Of a stretch of 64,000 nt of DNA, positions 25,960-33,699 are shown piece by piece. Location: the NCBI GenBank assembly GCA_029961745.1, contig CP124680.1, positions 2,542,001 through 2,606,000 on the forward strand, in the 5' to 3' direction. Origin of the DNA: Nocardioides sp. L-11A. GTDB lineage: Bacteria > Actinomycetota > Actinomycetes > Propionibacteriales > Nocardioidaceae. The position numbers and the translations under genes were made by a program. The notes beneath the pieces are model-generated. The model made no database searches. It was not told where the DNA came from and was given only the letters and a program-made list of their open reading frames with translations. The first letter of the stretch is position 1, and each line of letters begins with the position of its first letter.

Positions 25960-27399
25960 TCACGCCCCCGTGTAGGACATCACGTGCTTGATGCGCGTGT
26001 AGTCCTCCAGGCCGTACATGGACAGGTCCTTGCCGTAGCCGGAGTGCTTGAAGCCGCCGTGCGGCATCTCGGAGACGAAGGGGATGTGGGTGTTGATCCA
26101 GACCACGCCGAAGTCGAGCCGGCGCGACATCCGCATCGCGCGGCCGTGGTCGCTGGTCCACACGCTCGACGACAGGCCATAGCGCACGTCGTTGGCGTTG
26201 CGTACCGCCTCCGCCTCGTCGGCGAAGTGCTGCACGGTGATGACCGGGCCGAAGATCTCGTCCTGGACCACCTCGTCGTCCTGGCGGAGCCCGGAGACGA
26301 CCGTCGGGTCGTAGTAGTAGCCACCCTCGCCGCCGGTGACCGTGGGCCGGGTGCCGCCGGCCTCGATCCGGGCGTGGTCGGGCAGCCGGTCGACCATCCC
26401 GGCGACGCGGGCGAGCTGGTCGGGGTTGTTGAGCGCGCCGTAGAGGATGTCGGGGTCGTCGGGGAGCCCGGTGCGGGCGGCGCGGGCCTGCTCGGCGAGT
26501 GCGGCCACCAGCTCGTCGTGGATGCCCCCGGCGGCGAGCACCCGGGTAGCGGCCGTGCAGTCCTGGCCGGCGTTGAAGTAGCCGGCGGTCGCGATCGCCT
26601 CCGCGGCCGCCGCGACGTCGGCGTCGTCGAACACCACGACCGGCGCCTTGCCGCCCAGCTCCAGGTGCACCCGCTTGAGATCGGTCGCCGCGGCCCCGGC
26701 GACCTCGATGCCGGCCCGCACCGAGCCGGTGATCGCGACCAGCTGCGGCGTACGGTGCTCGATCAGGGCGCGGCCGGTGTCGCGGTCGCCGCACACGACG
26801 TTGAGCACGCCGGGCGGCAGGATTTCCGCGGCCAGCTCGGCCAGCCGGACCGTGCTGGCGGGCGTCGTGTCGCTCGGCTTGAGGACCACGGTGTTGCCGG
26901 CGGCGAGGGCGGGCGCGATCTTCCAGATCGCCATCATCAGCGGGTAGTTCCACGGGGTCACCTGGGCGACCACCCCGATCGGCTCGCGCCGTACCCAGGA
27001 GGTGTGGTCCTTGAGGTACTCGCCCGCGCTGCGCCCCTCGAGGACGCGGGCCGCACCGGCGAAGAAGCGGAACTCGTCGACGCTCGGCGGCAGCTCCTCG
27101 TCGGCGGTCAGACCGAGCGGCTTGCCGGTGTTCTCGGACTCCACGCGGACGAACTCGTCGGCACGGTCCTCCAGCGCCTGGGCGATGCGCAGCAGTGCCT
27201 CCTGCCGCTCCTTGGGGGTGGTGTCACCCCACGCCTCGAAAGCGCGCTCGGCGGCCCGCATCGCCCGGTCGACGTCCTCGGCGCCGCTGGCGGGTGCGGT
27301 CGCGTAGGCACGGCCGGTCGCGGGGTTGACGATGTCGTAGGTGGCTCCGGAGGCGGCGTCGACGGACGCGCCGTCGATGACGTTGCGCAGGGGGGTCAT
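25960..27399 (-). CDS. Aldehyde dehydrogenase, gamma-aminobutyraldehyde dehydrogenase-like
   Basis: A 479-aa NAD-dependent aldehyde dehydrogenase. WNYPLMMAIWKIAPALAAGN is the cofactor-side segment, VHLELGGKAPVVVFDDAD holds the general-base Glu, and FNAGQDCTAATRV carries the catalytic Cys in the pattern typical of PatD/YdcW (GQDCTA). It would oxidise 4-aminobutanal (1-pyrroline), the product of putrescine transamination, to GABA. Adjacent divergent genes encode exactly that transaminase type. The ATG at 27399 lacks a clear ribosome site, but a TACGCT box lies 8 nt upstream. The shared Lrp-type operator at 27444-27460 is just behind its -35 region. Confidence 0.9.
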   Translation of the reverse strand: MTPLRNVIDGASVDAASGATYDIVNPATGRAYATAPASGAEDVDRAMRAAERAFEAWGDTTPKERQEALLRIAQALEDRADEFVRVESENTGKPLGLTADEELPPSVDEFRFFAGAARVLEGRSAGEYLKDHTSWVRREPIGVVAQVTPWNYPLMMAIWKIAPALAAGNTVVLKPSDTTPASTVRLAELAAEILPPGVLNVVCGDRDTGRALIEHRTPQLVAITGSVRAGIEVAGAAATDLKRVHLELGGKAPVVVFDDADVAAAAEAIATAGYFNAGQDCTAATRVLAAGGIHDELVAALAEQARAARTGLPDDPDILYGALNNPDQLARVAGMVDRLPDHARIEAGGTRPTVTGGEGGYYYDPTVVSGLRQDDEVVQDEIFGPVITVQHFADEAEAVRNANDVRYGLSSSVWTSDHGRAMRMSRRLDFGVVWINTHIPFVSEMPHGGFKHSGYGKDLSMYGLEDYTRIKHVMSYTGA

Positions 27400-27442
27400 G
27401 GCTGGCGAGCGTAGTCACCATGTCGTCGCCGCGAAAGCCCGA

Positions 27443-27460
27443 TGCAACGAAATCCGTTGC
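27443..27460. promoter_or_regulatory. Probable Lrp/AsnC operator between aldehyde dehydrogenase and aminotransferase genes
   Basis: GCAACGAAATCCGTTGC at 27444-27460 is a perfect inverted repeat (6-bp arms, 5-nt spacer). Together with the T at 27443, its first 14 bases TGCAACGAAATCCG recur unchanged at 33200-33213 in front of the Lrp/AsnC gene. It lies in the middle of the 123-nt divergent region, upstream of both promoters' -35 sites, a position suited to activation. Assignment to the local Lrp protein is inference. Confidence 0.7.
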
Positions 27461-27487
27461 GATTTGCTCAGATCACAACTGATTCAC

Positions 27488-27516
27488 TTGCTGTTTCTGA
27501 GGTGAAGGGCCAAGAT
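27488..27516 (+). promoter_or_regulatory. Promoter of the aminotransferase gene
   Basis: TTGCTG (27488-27493), 17-nt spacer, CAAGAT (27511-27516), then only 6 nt to the GTG at 27523. The geometry equals that of the lrp promoter and supports a leaderless mRNA starting at this GTG. Confidence 0.5.
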
Positions 27517-27522
27517 GGAGGG

Positions 27523-28917
27523 GTGGTAGACACAACGACGCACGACGCCCTCCAGCAGTCCGCCCGGGATCACCTGTGGATGCACTTCACCCGCATGTCG
27601 TCGTACGACACCGCGGAGGTGCCGGTCATCGTCCGCGGTGACGGCGCCTACGTGTGGGACGCCCACGGCCGCAAGTACCTCGACGCCCTCGGCGGACTCT
27701 TCGTCAGCCAGCTGGGCCACGGCCGCACCGACCTCGCCGAGGCCGCCGCGAAACAGGCCGCGGAGCTCGCGTTCTTCCCGCTGTGGTCCTACGCCCACCC
27801 GACGGCGATCGAGCTGGCCGCGAAGATCGCCGGGCACGCGCCGGGCGACCTCAACCGGGTCTTCTTCACCTCCGGCGGCGGCGAGGCCGTCGAGTCGGCG
27901 TGGAAGCTCGCCAAGAACTACTTCAAGCTGGTCGGCAAGCCGATGAAGCACAAGGTGATCAGCCGCTCCATCGCCTACCACGGCACGACCCAGGGCGCCC
28001 TGTCGATCACCGGCCTCCCGGGGCTCAAGGCGCCGTTCGAGCCGCTGGTGCCCTCGACCTTCCGGGTGCCCAACACCAACATCTACCGCGCTCCCTCGTT
28101 CCTGGAGGGCGCCGACGGCGCCGTCGACCCGGAGGTGTTCGGCCGCTGGGCCGCCGACCAGATCGCCGTCGCCATCGAGAACGAGGGCCCCGAGACCGTC
28201 GCGGCCGTCTTCCTCGAGCCGGTGCAGAATGCCGGTGGCTGCTTCCCGCCGCCGCCGGGCTACTTCCAGCGGGTGCGCGAGATCTGCGACCAGTACGACG
28301 TCCTGCTGGTCTCCGACGAGGTGATCTGCGCCTACGGCCGGCTGGGCCACATGTTCGGCGCCGAGCGCTACGGCTACCAGCCCGACATCATCACCTCGGC
28401 GAAGGGCATCACCTCCGGCTACGCGCCGCTGGGTGCGATGATCGCCAGCGACCGGGTCTACGAGCCCTTCGCCCACGGCACGGAGACCTTCCTGCACGGC
28501 TACACCTTCGGTGGGCACCCGGTCTCCACGGCCGTGGCGCTGAAGAACTTCGAGATCTTCGAGGACGAGAAGGTCCTCGAGGGCGTGCGCGAGAACGAGG
28601 GAGCCTTCCGGGGCACCCTGGAGCGGCTGCTCGACCTGCCGATCGTCGGCGACGTGCGCGGCGACGGGTACTTCTACGGCATCGAGCTGGTCAAGGACAA
28701 GGCCACCAAGGAGACCTTCGACGAGGAGGAGTCCGAGCGGCTGCTGCGCGGCTTCCTCTCCAAGGCGCTCTACGACGCCGGCCTCTACTGCCGCGCCGAC
28801 GACCGCGGCGACCCGGTCATCCAGCTCTCCCCGCCGCTGATCTGCGGCCAGGAGCACTTCGACGAGATCGAGCAGAAGCTCCGCGCGGTCCTCACCGAGG
28901 CGGCAGGGCTGCTGTAG
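27523..28917 (+). CDS. Class III aminotransferase, putrescine/polyamine--pyruvate type (SpuC-like)
   Basis: A 464-aa PLP-dependent omega-aminotransferase. It begins with QQSARDHLWMHFTRMSSYD, typical of the SpuC/YgjG-like omega-transaminases, and has FFTSGGGEAVESAWKLAKNY, the cofactor-phosphate loop. LLVSDEVICAYGRLG contains the PLP-ring Asp, and DIITSAKGITSGYAPLGA the Schiff-base Lys. It would move the amino group of putrescine, cadaverine or a related diamine to pyruvate, giving 4-aminobutanal for the neighbouring dehydrogenase. The GTG at 27523 is favoured because it lies 6 nt after a CAAGAT box. An upstream ATG at 27442 falls within the operator. A repeat-rich region of about 250 nt follows. 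Confidence 0.9.
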   Translation: MVDTTTHDALQQSARDHLWMHFTRMSSYDTAEVPVIVRGDGAYVWDAHGRKYLDALGGLFVSQLGHGRTDLAEAAAKQAAELAFFPLWSYAHPTAIELAAKIAGHAPGDLNRVFFTSGGGEAVESAWKLAKNYFKLVGKPMKHKVISRSIAYHGTTQGALSITGLPGLKAPFEPLVPSTFRVPNTNIYRAPSFLEGADGAVDPEVFGRWAADQIAVAIENEGPETVAAVFLEPVQNAGGCFPPPPGYFQRVREICDQYDVLLVSDEVICAYGRLGHMFGAERYGYQPDIITSAKGITSGYAPLGAMIASDRVYEPFAHGTETFLHGYTFGGHPVSTAVALKNFEIFEDEKVLEGVRENEGAFRGTLERLLDLPIVGDVRGDGYFYGIELVKDKATKETFDEEESERLLRGFLSKALYDAGLYCRADDRGDPVIQLSPPLICGQEHFDEIEQKLRAVLTEAAGLL

Positions 28918-28990
28918 CAACCGGGGACGCTCGGCAGCAACCACCGCATCCAGCGGCGGTCCGGGAGGTGGGGAACCCGGGCCGCCGCTT

Positions 28991-29092
28991 CGTCGTTGAG
29001 TTGCCGCTAACTCACCGTTGAGTTGCCCCTTCCTCGTCGTTGAGTTGCCCCTTCCCCACCGTTGAGCTGCCGCGTCCTGACGTGCGAGCTGC
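28991..29092 (+). repeat. Five tandem 22-bp repeats with GTTGAGTTGCC core
   Basis: The core G-T-T-G-A-G-T/C-T-G-C-C recurs with exactly 22-bp spacing: its GAG triplets begin at 28998, 29020, 29042, 29064 and 29086. The flanks alternate between CGTC- and CACC- before the core. The fifth unit is degenerate. The array starts 74 nt after the aminotransferase stop and contains no good coding frame. It is not a CRISPR array, because units are contiguous and spacers are short and similar. Confidence 0.8.
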
Positions 29093-29164
29093 CCGACTCG
29101 CAAGGAGACGGGCACTCAATGACGAGAAAGGGGAAACTCAACGGTGAGTTAGCGGCAACTCAAC
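28995..29164. repeat. 51-bp near-perfect inverted repeat between convergent genes
   Basis: The left arm 28995-29045 and right arm 29114-29164 match at all but three of 51 positions when one is reverse-complemented, with a 68-nt centre. The left arm consists of the first 22-bp units, so the right arm is an inverted copy of part of the tandem array. The right arm ends 1 nt before the stop codon of the permease gene. A transcript from either side would fold into a very long stem. It may act as a bidirectional terminator, but length and repeats exceed what a terminator needs. Confidence 0.8.
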
Positions 29165-29165
29165 G

Positions 29166-29981
29166 TCAGACTGCAGCCCGCTTGCGGGTGACCAGCATGT
29201 TGCCGACGACGAGGAACAGCGAGATCAGGAACATCACGGTCCCGACCACGTTGACCTGCATCGGGATGCCACGCTGCGCGACGCCCCACACGAACATCGG
29301 GAAGGTGACGGTCTGGCCCGCGTTGAGGTTGGTGATGATGAAGTCGTCGAAGGACAGCGAGAAGCTCAGCAGCGCCGCGGCGGCGACACCGGGGAACACC
29401 AGCGGGAAGGTCACCCGCCAGAAGGTCGTCCACTCGCTGGCGTAGAGGTCCATCGCGGCCTGCTCGAGATTCTGGTCCAGCCCGGACAGTCGGGCCTTCA
29501 CCGTCACGATGACGAAGGACAGGCAGAACATCACGTGCGCGATGAAGATCGTCACGAAGCCCAATCGGCCGCCGAATCCGCCGGCGACGAACAGGGCGAG
29601 CAGCGAGGAGCCCATCACGATCTCGGGTGAGGCCATCGGCAGGAAGATCACCGTGTTGGCGACCGAGCGGCCGAGGAAGTCGTGGCGGACCAGCGCGAAG
29701 GCGGCCAGGCTGCCCAGGATGGTCGCCACGAGGGTCGCGAGCAGCCCGATCTCGATGCTGCGGACCACCGCCTCGCACATGCCGTCGGGTCGGCAGGGGT
29801 TGGCCCAGTTGCTCCAGGTGAAGTCCCGGAACGCATAGACGTTGCGCGACTCGCTGTTGTCGTTGAAGCTCATCAGCATCACGACGGCGATCGGCACGAA
29901 CATGTAGACCAGCACGAGCAGACCGGCCGCCAGCACGAGGTGCTCGCCGATCCATCGCCCGGCCCGCTGCAGTCCCGTCAT
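29166..29981 (-). CDS. potC: Polyamine ABC transporter permease, PotC-like
   Basis: A 271-aa inner-membrane permease with six likely membrane helices. The EAA loop that contacts the ATPase is visible (EQAAMDLYASEWTTFWRVTF...PG) as AAMDLYASEW followed by TFPLVFPG. The order of genes (binding protein, ATPase, PotB, PotC) and SFDDFIITNLNAG, typical of PotC, support the assignment. The ATG at 29981 overlaps the PotB-like gene by 4 nt. It is the last gene of the transporter operon, and a 51-bp inverted repeat begins 1 nt after its stop. Confidence 0.88.
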   Translation of the reverse strand: MTGLQRAGRWIGEHLVLAAGLLVLVYMFVPIAVVMLMSFNDNSESRNVYAFRDFTWSNWANPCRPDGMCEAVVRSIEIGLLATLVATILGSLAAFALVRHDFLGRSVANTVIFLPMASPEIVMGSSLLALFVAGGFGGRLGFVTIFIAHVMFCLSFVIVTVKARLSGLDQNLEQAAMDLYASEWTTFWRVTFPLVFPGVAAAALLSFSLSFDDFIITNLNAGQTVTFPMFVWGVAQRGIPMQVNVVGTVMFLISLFLVVGNMLVTRKRAAV

Positions 29982-30826
29982 ACCAGCTCCTCCGTCCCGG
30001 CCGTGCGGATGTAGAGCATGACCATCGCGACGATGATCACCATCAGGATCACCGACAGCGCTCCGGCGGTGGCGTAGTCGCCGGTGCTGGTGAACAGGTT
30101 CTGGATGACATTGCCCACCATGCGCTGGTTGGGGCTGCCCAGCAGCGCGGCGTTGATGTAGTCGCCGGCCGCCGGGATGAAGGTGAGCAGGGTGCCCGCC
30201 ACGACCCCCGGCTTGGAGAGCGGCAGGGTCACCTTGAGGAAGCCGCGGGTCGGCGAGGCGTAGAGGTCGCCGGCGGCCTCGATCAGCCGCCCGTCGATCT
30301 TCTCCAGGCTGGCGTAGAGCGGCAGCACCATGAACGGCAGGAAGTTGTAGACGAGCCCGGCGATCACCGCGACCGGCGTCGCGAGGAGCCGCCCGTCGTC
30401 GCCGAGGATCTGCAGGAACTGCAGAGTGTCGACCACGAACCCGTCGTCGGCCAGGATCAGCTTCCAGGACAGCGTGCGGACCAGGAAGCTGGTGAAGAAC
30501 GGGGCGATCACCAGGACCAGCAGCAGGGTGCGCCACCTTCCGGCCTTGAACGCGATCGCGTAGGCGAGGACGTAGCCCAGCACCAGGCAGATCGCGGTGG
30601 CGACCGCGGCGTACCACAGCGACCGGACCAGGGGCTCCCAGAACTGCTGGAGCGCGTCGACGAAGTTCGCGAACCGGTAGTCGACGTCGTAGCCCGTCAG
30701 CACCGAGCCCTGCGGGTCGAACAGGCTGGTCGCGAGCAGCGAGTAGAACGGGATGACGAAGAAGAGGGCGAGCCACAGGCCCGCCGGCAGCATCAGCCAG
30801 TAGCCGGTGAACCGCCCGCGCCGCAT
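29978..30826 (-). CDS. potB: Polyamine ABC transporter permease, PotB-like
   Basis: A 282-aa permease with six hydrophobic segments. The first is LMLPAGLWLALFFVIPFYSL, and the typical PotB segment is SFLVRTLSWKLILADDGFV, with the EAA loop AAGDLYASPTRGFLKVTLPLSKPG seen around EAAGDLYAS and LSKPG. It pairs with the PotC-like permease to form the channel. The start ATG at 30826 overlaps the ATPase stop by 1 nt and the gene's end overlaps potC by 4 nt. Substrate class (putrescine, spermidine or another diamine) follows from the neighbouring catabolic genes. Confidence 0.88.
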   Translation of the reverse strand: MRRGRFTGYWLMLPAGLWLALFFVIPFYSLLATSLFDPQGSVLTGYDVDYRFANFVDALQQFWEPLVRSLWYAAVATAICLVLGYVLAYAIAFKAGRWRTLLLVLVIAPFFTSFLVRTLSWKLILADDGFVVDTLQFLQILGDDGRLLATPVAVIAGLVYNFLPFMVLPLYASLEKIDGRLIEAAGDLYASPTRGFLKVTLPLSKPGVVAGTLLTFIPAAGDYINAALLGSPNQRMVGNVIQNLFTSTGDYATAGALSVILMVIIVAMVMLYIRTAGTEELV

Positions 30827-31962
30827 CAGGACTCCTCGACGACGCCGGCGTTGACGTCCTGGCTGGCCGGCAGCAGGAAGGCGAACTCCGGTCGCCAGGA
30901 GACGTCCACCTTCGTGCCCGTCGCGAGGACGGCGCGCCGGCCGGTGTTCTGCTCGAAGGACATCAGCTCCTGGCCCCACGGCATCATCACGAGGTACTGC
31001 GTGCTGACGCCGACGAAGCTGACGTCGGTGATCACGCCGCCGGTCATGTGGTTGCCGGGCGCGTCGATCGGCTCGCCGACGGGGGCGACCAGCACCTTCT
31101 CGGGGCGGATGCCGACCCAGCCCGCGCCGCTGTGCACGTGGGCGCGGTCGGCGGGGATCGAGACCTGGGTGCCGTGCATGTCCACCCGGACGACGTCGCC
31201 CTCGGCGCTGGTCACGGTGCCGGGGATCAGGTTGGACTGCCCGAGGAAGTTGGCGACGAAGGTGGTGCGCGGGTTCTCGTAGAGCTCCGCGGGGGATCCG
31301 AGCTGCTCGATGAGGCCGCCGTTCATCACCGCGATGGTGTCGGCCATCGTCATCGCCTCCTCCTGGTCGTGCGTGACGTGCACGAAGGTGAGGCCGACCT
31401 CGGTCTGGATCCGCTTGAGCTCGATCTGCATCGAGCGGCGCAGCTTGAGGTCCAGCGCGCCGAGCGGCTCGTCGAGCAGGAGCACCTCGGGACGGTTGAT
31501 GAGGGCCCGTGCCAGCGCGACCCGCTGCTGCTGGCCGCCCGACATCTGCGGCGGCTTCTTGCGGGCCTGGGCCTCGAGCTCGACCAGCGCGAGCATCTCC
31601 CGTACCTGCTGGTCGACGTCCTTGACCTTGCGGCGGCGCAGCCCGAAGGCGACGTTCTCGTGGATGTCGAGATGGGGGAAGAGCGCGTAGTTCTGGAAGA
31701 CGGTGTTGACCGGCCGCCGGTACGGCTTCTCGTAGGTGATCTCGCTGTCGCCGAGGTGGATCGTGCCGGAGGTCGGCGTCTCGAGGCCGGCCACCATCCG
31801 CAGCGTGGTCGTCTTGCCGCAGCCGGACGGGCCGAGGAGGGCGAAGAAGGTGCCCGCGGGGATCTCCAGGTCGAGGGAGCGCACGGCCGTGAAGGTGGCG
31901 AACTCCTTGGTGAGCGCGGCGAGCCGAAGACTCCGGCCCCCGCTGTCAGCCGCCAATGACAT
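30826..31962 (-). CDS. potA: Polyamine ABC transporter ATPase, PotA-like
   Basis: A 378-aa ABC ATPase. Walker A GPSGCGKTT is near residues 44-52, the Q-loop is NTVFQNYALFPH, the signature MSGGQQQR and Walker B LLLDEPLGALD are intact, and the H-loop is VHVTHDQEEAM. A C-terminal TOBE regulatory domain starts about residue 280 (WVGIRPEKVLV). Length and TOBE domain match PotA/CysA-type importers. The ATG at 31962 lies inside the end of the binding-protein gene, a 17-nt overlap, so translation is coupled. Confidence 0.92.
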   Translation of the reverse strand: MSLAADSGGRSLRLAALTKEFATFTAVRSLDLEIPAGTFFALLGPSGCGKTTTLRMVAGLETPTSGTIHLGDSEITYEKPYRRPVNTVFQNYALFPHLDIHENVAFGLRRRKVKDVDQQVREMLALVELEAQARKKPPQMSGGQQQRVALARALINRPEVLLLDEPLGALDLKLRRSMQIELKRIQTEVGLTFVHVTHDQEEAMTMADTIAVMNGGLIEQLGSPAELYENPRTTFVANFLGQSNLIPGTVTSAEGDVVRVDMHGTQVSIPADRAHVHSGAGWVGIRPEKVLVAPVGEPIDAPGNHMTGGVITDVSFVGVSTQYLVMMPWGQELMSFEQNTGRRAVLATGTKVDVSWRPEFAFLLPASQDVNAGVVEES

Positions 31963-33112
31963 CGGCGAAATCTCCTTCGTAGGCGCGGATCTGGAACTCC
32001 TCGAGTGCCATGAACGAGTGCATCGTCTTCAGTGACTCGGCGGAGGGGAAGATCAGCTGGTTGTCGACGAGGCTCGGGTCGACCTTCTCCATCGCCTCCT
32101 GGGCGCCCTTGACCGGGCAGATGTACCAGACGTACGCCGCGAGCTTCGCGGCCACCTCGGGCTCGTAGTAGTAGTTGATCCACTCCTCGGCGTTGCCCTG
32201 GTGGGTGGCGAGATTGGGCACCAGCATGTTGTCGGACCAGATCATCTGGCCCTCCTCGGGCGAGACGAAGACCAGGTCCTCGTTCTCCGCCGCCGCGACG
32301 TCGCCCGACCAGGCCTCGCAGGCCAGGATGTTGCCGGCCGAGAGATCCTGGATGTAGTCGTTGCCGGTGAACGCTCGGATCTGGCCGTCGTTGCGGGCCT
32401 TGCGCAGCCGATCGATCGCGTTGTCCCAGTCGTCCTGGCTGAAGTCGGCCGGGTCGGCGCCCTGCGCCAGCATGATCAGGCCCATCGTGTCGCGCATCTC
32501 GGTCAGCAGCGAGATCCGTCCGCGCAGGTCGTCGCGGGAGAGCAGCTCCTCGAAGGAGCGGACCTCGTCGACCTTCGACCTGTTGTAGGCGATGCCGGTC
32601 AGGCCGCTCTGCCACGGTGCCGAGTAGGTGCGCTCGGGATCCCACCCGACGCCCTGGAGCGAGTCGATCAGGTTGGTGTGCAGGTTGGGGACCTTCGCGG
32701 CGTCCAGGGGCTGGATCCAACCGACCTGGATCATCCGCGCCGCCATCCAGTCGGTGAGCATGAACAGGTCGCGCTTCGACGACTGGCAGGAGCCGAGCTG
32801 GTTGACGACCTTCGCGAAGAACTCCAGGTTGTCGTTGACGTCGGCGGTGTAGCTGACCTGGATCCCCGTGCGCTCCTGGAACTCGGTGAGCGTCGAGAGG
32901 TAGTCACCGTCGTCCTCATCGATATAGCCCGGCCAGTTCGAGACGACGAGCTGCCGGTCCGAGGCGGACAGGTCGCGGGTCCGGCAGGAGGCGGGATCCT
33001 GCTTGCGGTCGGGCGTGCCGAACAGGGGGAGGACGCCGAGACTGGCGCCGCCGACCAGGAGCCCGGCACCCCCGCGGAGCGCCGCTCTGCGACTCAGACG
33101 GGCAGAAACCAC
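31946..33112 (-). CDS. potD: Polyamine-binding periplasmic-type protein, PotD-like, Tat signal
   Basis: A 388-aa solute-binding protein that captures the polyamine outside the membrane. The N-terminus RLSRRAALRGGAGLLVGGAS carries twin arginines and a hydrophobic stretch, so export by the Tat pathway is likely. The mature part has LVVSNWPGYIDED, the usual N-terminal strand of PotD/PotF. WQSGLTGIAYNRSKVDEV and LACEAWSGDVAAA are other PotD-like motifs. I place the start at the GTG at 33112, because GGGAGGAGG lies 6 nt upstream. In-frame starts farther out (33154, 33166) have no ribosome site. The promoter region faces lrp. Confidence 0.9.
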   Translation of the reverse strand: MVSARLSRRAALRGGAGLLVGGASLGVLPLFGTPDRKQDPASCRTRDLSASDRQLVVSNWPGYIDEDDGDYLSTLTEFQERTGIQVSYTADVNDNLEFFAKVVNQLGSCQSSKRDLFMLTDWMAARMIQVGWIQPLDAAKVPNLHTNLIDSLQGVGWDPERTYSAPWQSGLTGIAYNRSKVDEVRSFEELLSRDDLRGRISLLTEMRDTMGLIMLAQGADPADFSQDDWDNAIDRLRKARNDGQIRAFTGNDYIQDLSAGNILACEAWSGDVAAAENEDLVFVSPEEGQMIWSDNMLVPNLATHQGNAEEWINYYYEPEVAAKLAAYVWYICPVKGAQEAMEKVDPSLVDNQLIFPSAESLKTMHSFMALEEFQIRAYEGDFADVIGG

Positions 33113-33147
33113 CGATCGCCTCCTCCCAGGAACGGAACCAGGCGATC

Positions 33148-33172
33148 GTGACATGACATAGGTCACATGACA
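33148..33172. promoter_or_regulatory. Repeat-containing operator candidate upstream of potD
   Basis: ACATGACA occurs twice, at 33151-33158 and 33165-33172, and GTGAC (33148-33152) faces GTCAC (33162-33166) as an inverted repeat. The cluster is 36-60 nt upstream of the potD start and about 65 nt from lrp, within their divergent promoter region. The binding protein is unknown. Confidence 0.4.
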
Positions 33173-33198
33173 AGCGATTCCGAAGGGAAGTTAGGTGA

Positions 33199-33227
33199 TT
33201 GCAACGAAATCCGCACTTGCTTAGGAT
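33199..33227 (+). promoter_or_regulatory. lrp promoter overlapped by the Lrp-type operator
   Basis: TTGCAA (33199-33204), 17-nt spacer and TAGGAT (33222-33227) lead to the GTG at 33235 after 7 nt, a leaderless layout. The -35 is buried in TGCAACGAAATCCG (33200-33213), the same 14 bases found in the aminotransferase region. That position would give autorepression. Confidence 0.65.
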
Positions 33228-33234
33228 CGGAGCC

Positions 33235-33699
33235 GTGTCCAAGCCGAAGCCGACGCCCCTCGACGACGTCTCGAAGGCGATCATCGCCGAGCTCCAGGAG
33301 GACGGCCGGCGCTCGTACGCCGCCATCGGCAAGGCGGTCGGTCTGTCCGAGGCCGCGGTGCGCCAGCGGGTGCAGCGGCTGGTCGACAGCGGCGTGATGC
33401 AGGTCGTCGCGGTCACCGATCCGACCGAGATCGGCTTCGCGCGCCAGGCGATGATCGGCATCCGCGCGACCGGCGAGCTCGAGCCGATCGCCGACGCCCT
33501 CGCGGAGGTGAAGGAGGTCGACTACGTCGTCATCACCGCAGGCTCCTTCGACCTGCTGGCCGAGGTCGTCTGCGAGAGCGACGCGCACCTGCTGGAGATC
33601 ATCTCGAGCCGGATCCGCACCATCCCCGGCGTCCTGTCGACCGAGACCCTCGTCTACCTCAAGCTCCGCAAGCAGACGTACTCCTGGGGAGTGCGCTGA
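33235..33699 (+). CDS. Lrp/AsnC family transcriptional regulator
   Basis: A 154-aa Lrp/AsnC regulator. The N-terminal helix-turn-helix is at about residues 9-50 (LDDVSKAIIAELQEDGRRSY, then AAIGKAVGLSEAAVRQRVQR), and the C-terminal RAM ligand domain has VVITAGSFDLLAEVVCESD. It probably senses a polyamine or amino-acid product and controls the transporter and catabolic genes around it. The GTG at 33235 lies 7 nt after a TAGGAT box with no ribosome site. The last 41 nt overlap the end of the convergent oxidoreductase gene, so the two compete at their 3' ends. Confidence 0.9.
   Translation: MSKPKPTPLDDVSKAIIAELQEDGRRSYAAIGKAVGLSEAAVRQRVQRLVDSGVMQVVAVTDPTEIGFARQAMIGIRATGELEPIADALAEVKEVDYVVITAGSFDLLAEVVCESDAHLLEIISSRIRTIPGVLSTETLVYLKLRKQTYSWGVR

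Noticed and set aside
28991..29092. Regular repeats considered as a CRISPR array.
   Set aside because: The 22-bp units are contiguous, without unique spacers of about 30 bp, and no cas genes lie in the window.
31946..33166. An extended potD protein starting at 33154 or 33166.
   Set aside because: Those codons have no ribosome site and lie in repeat-rich promoter DNA. The GTG at 33112 has a strong GGAGG at the right distance and leaves a normal Tat signal.
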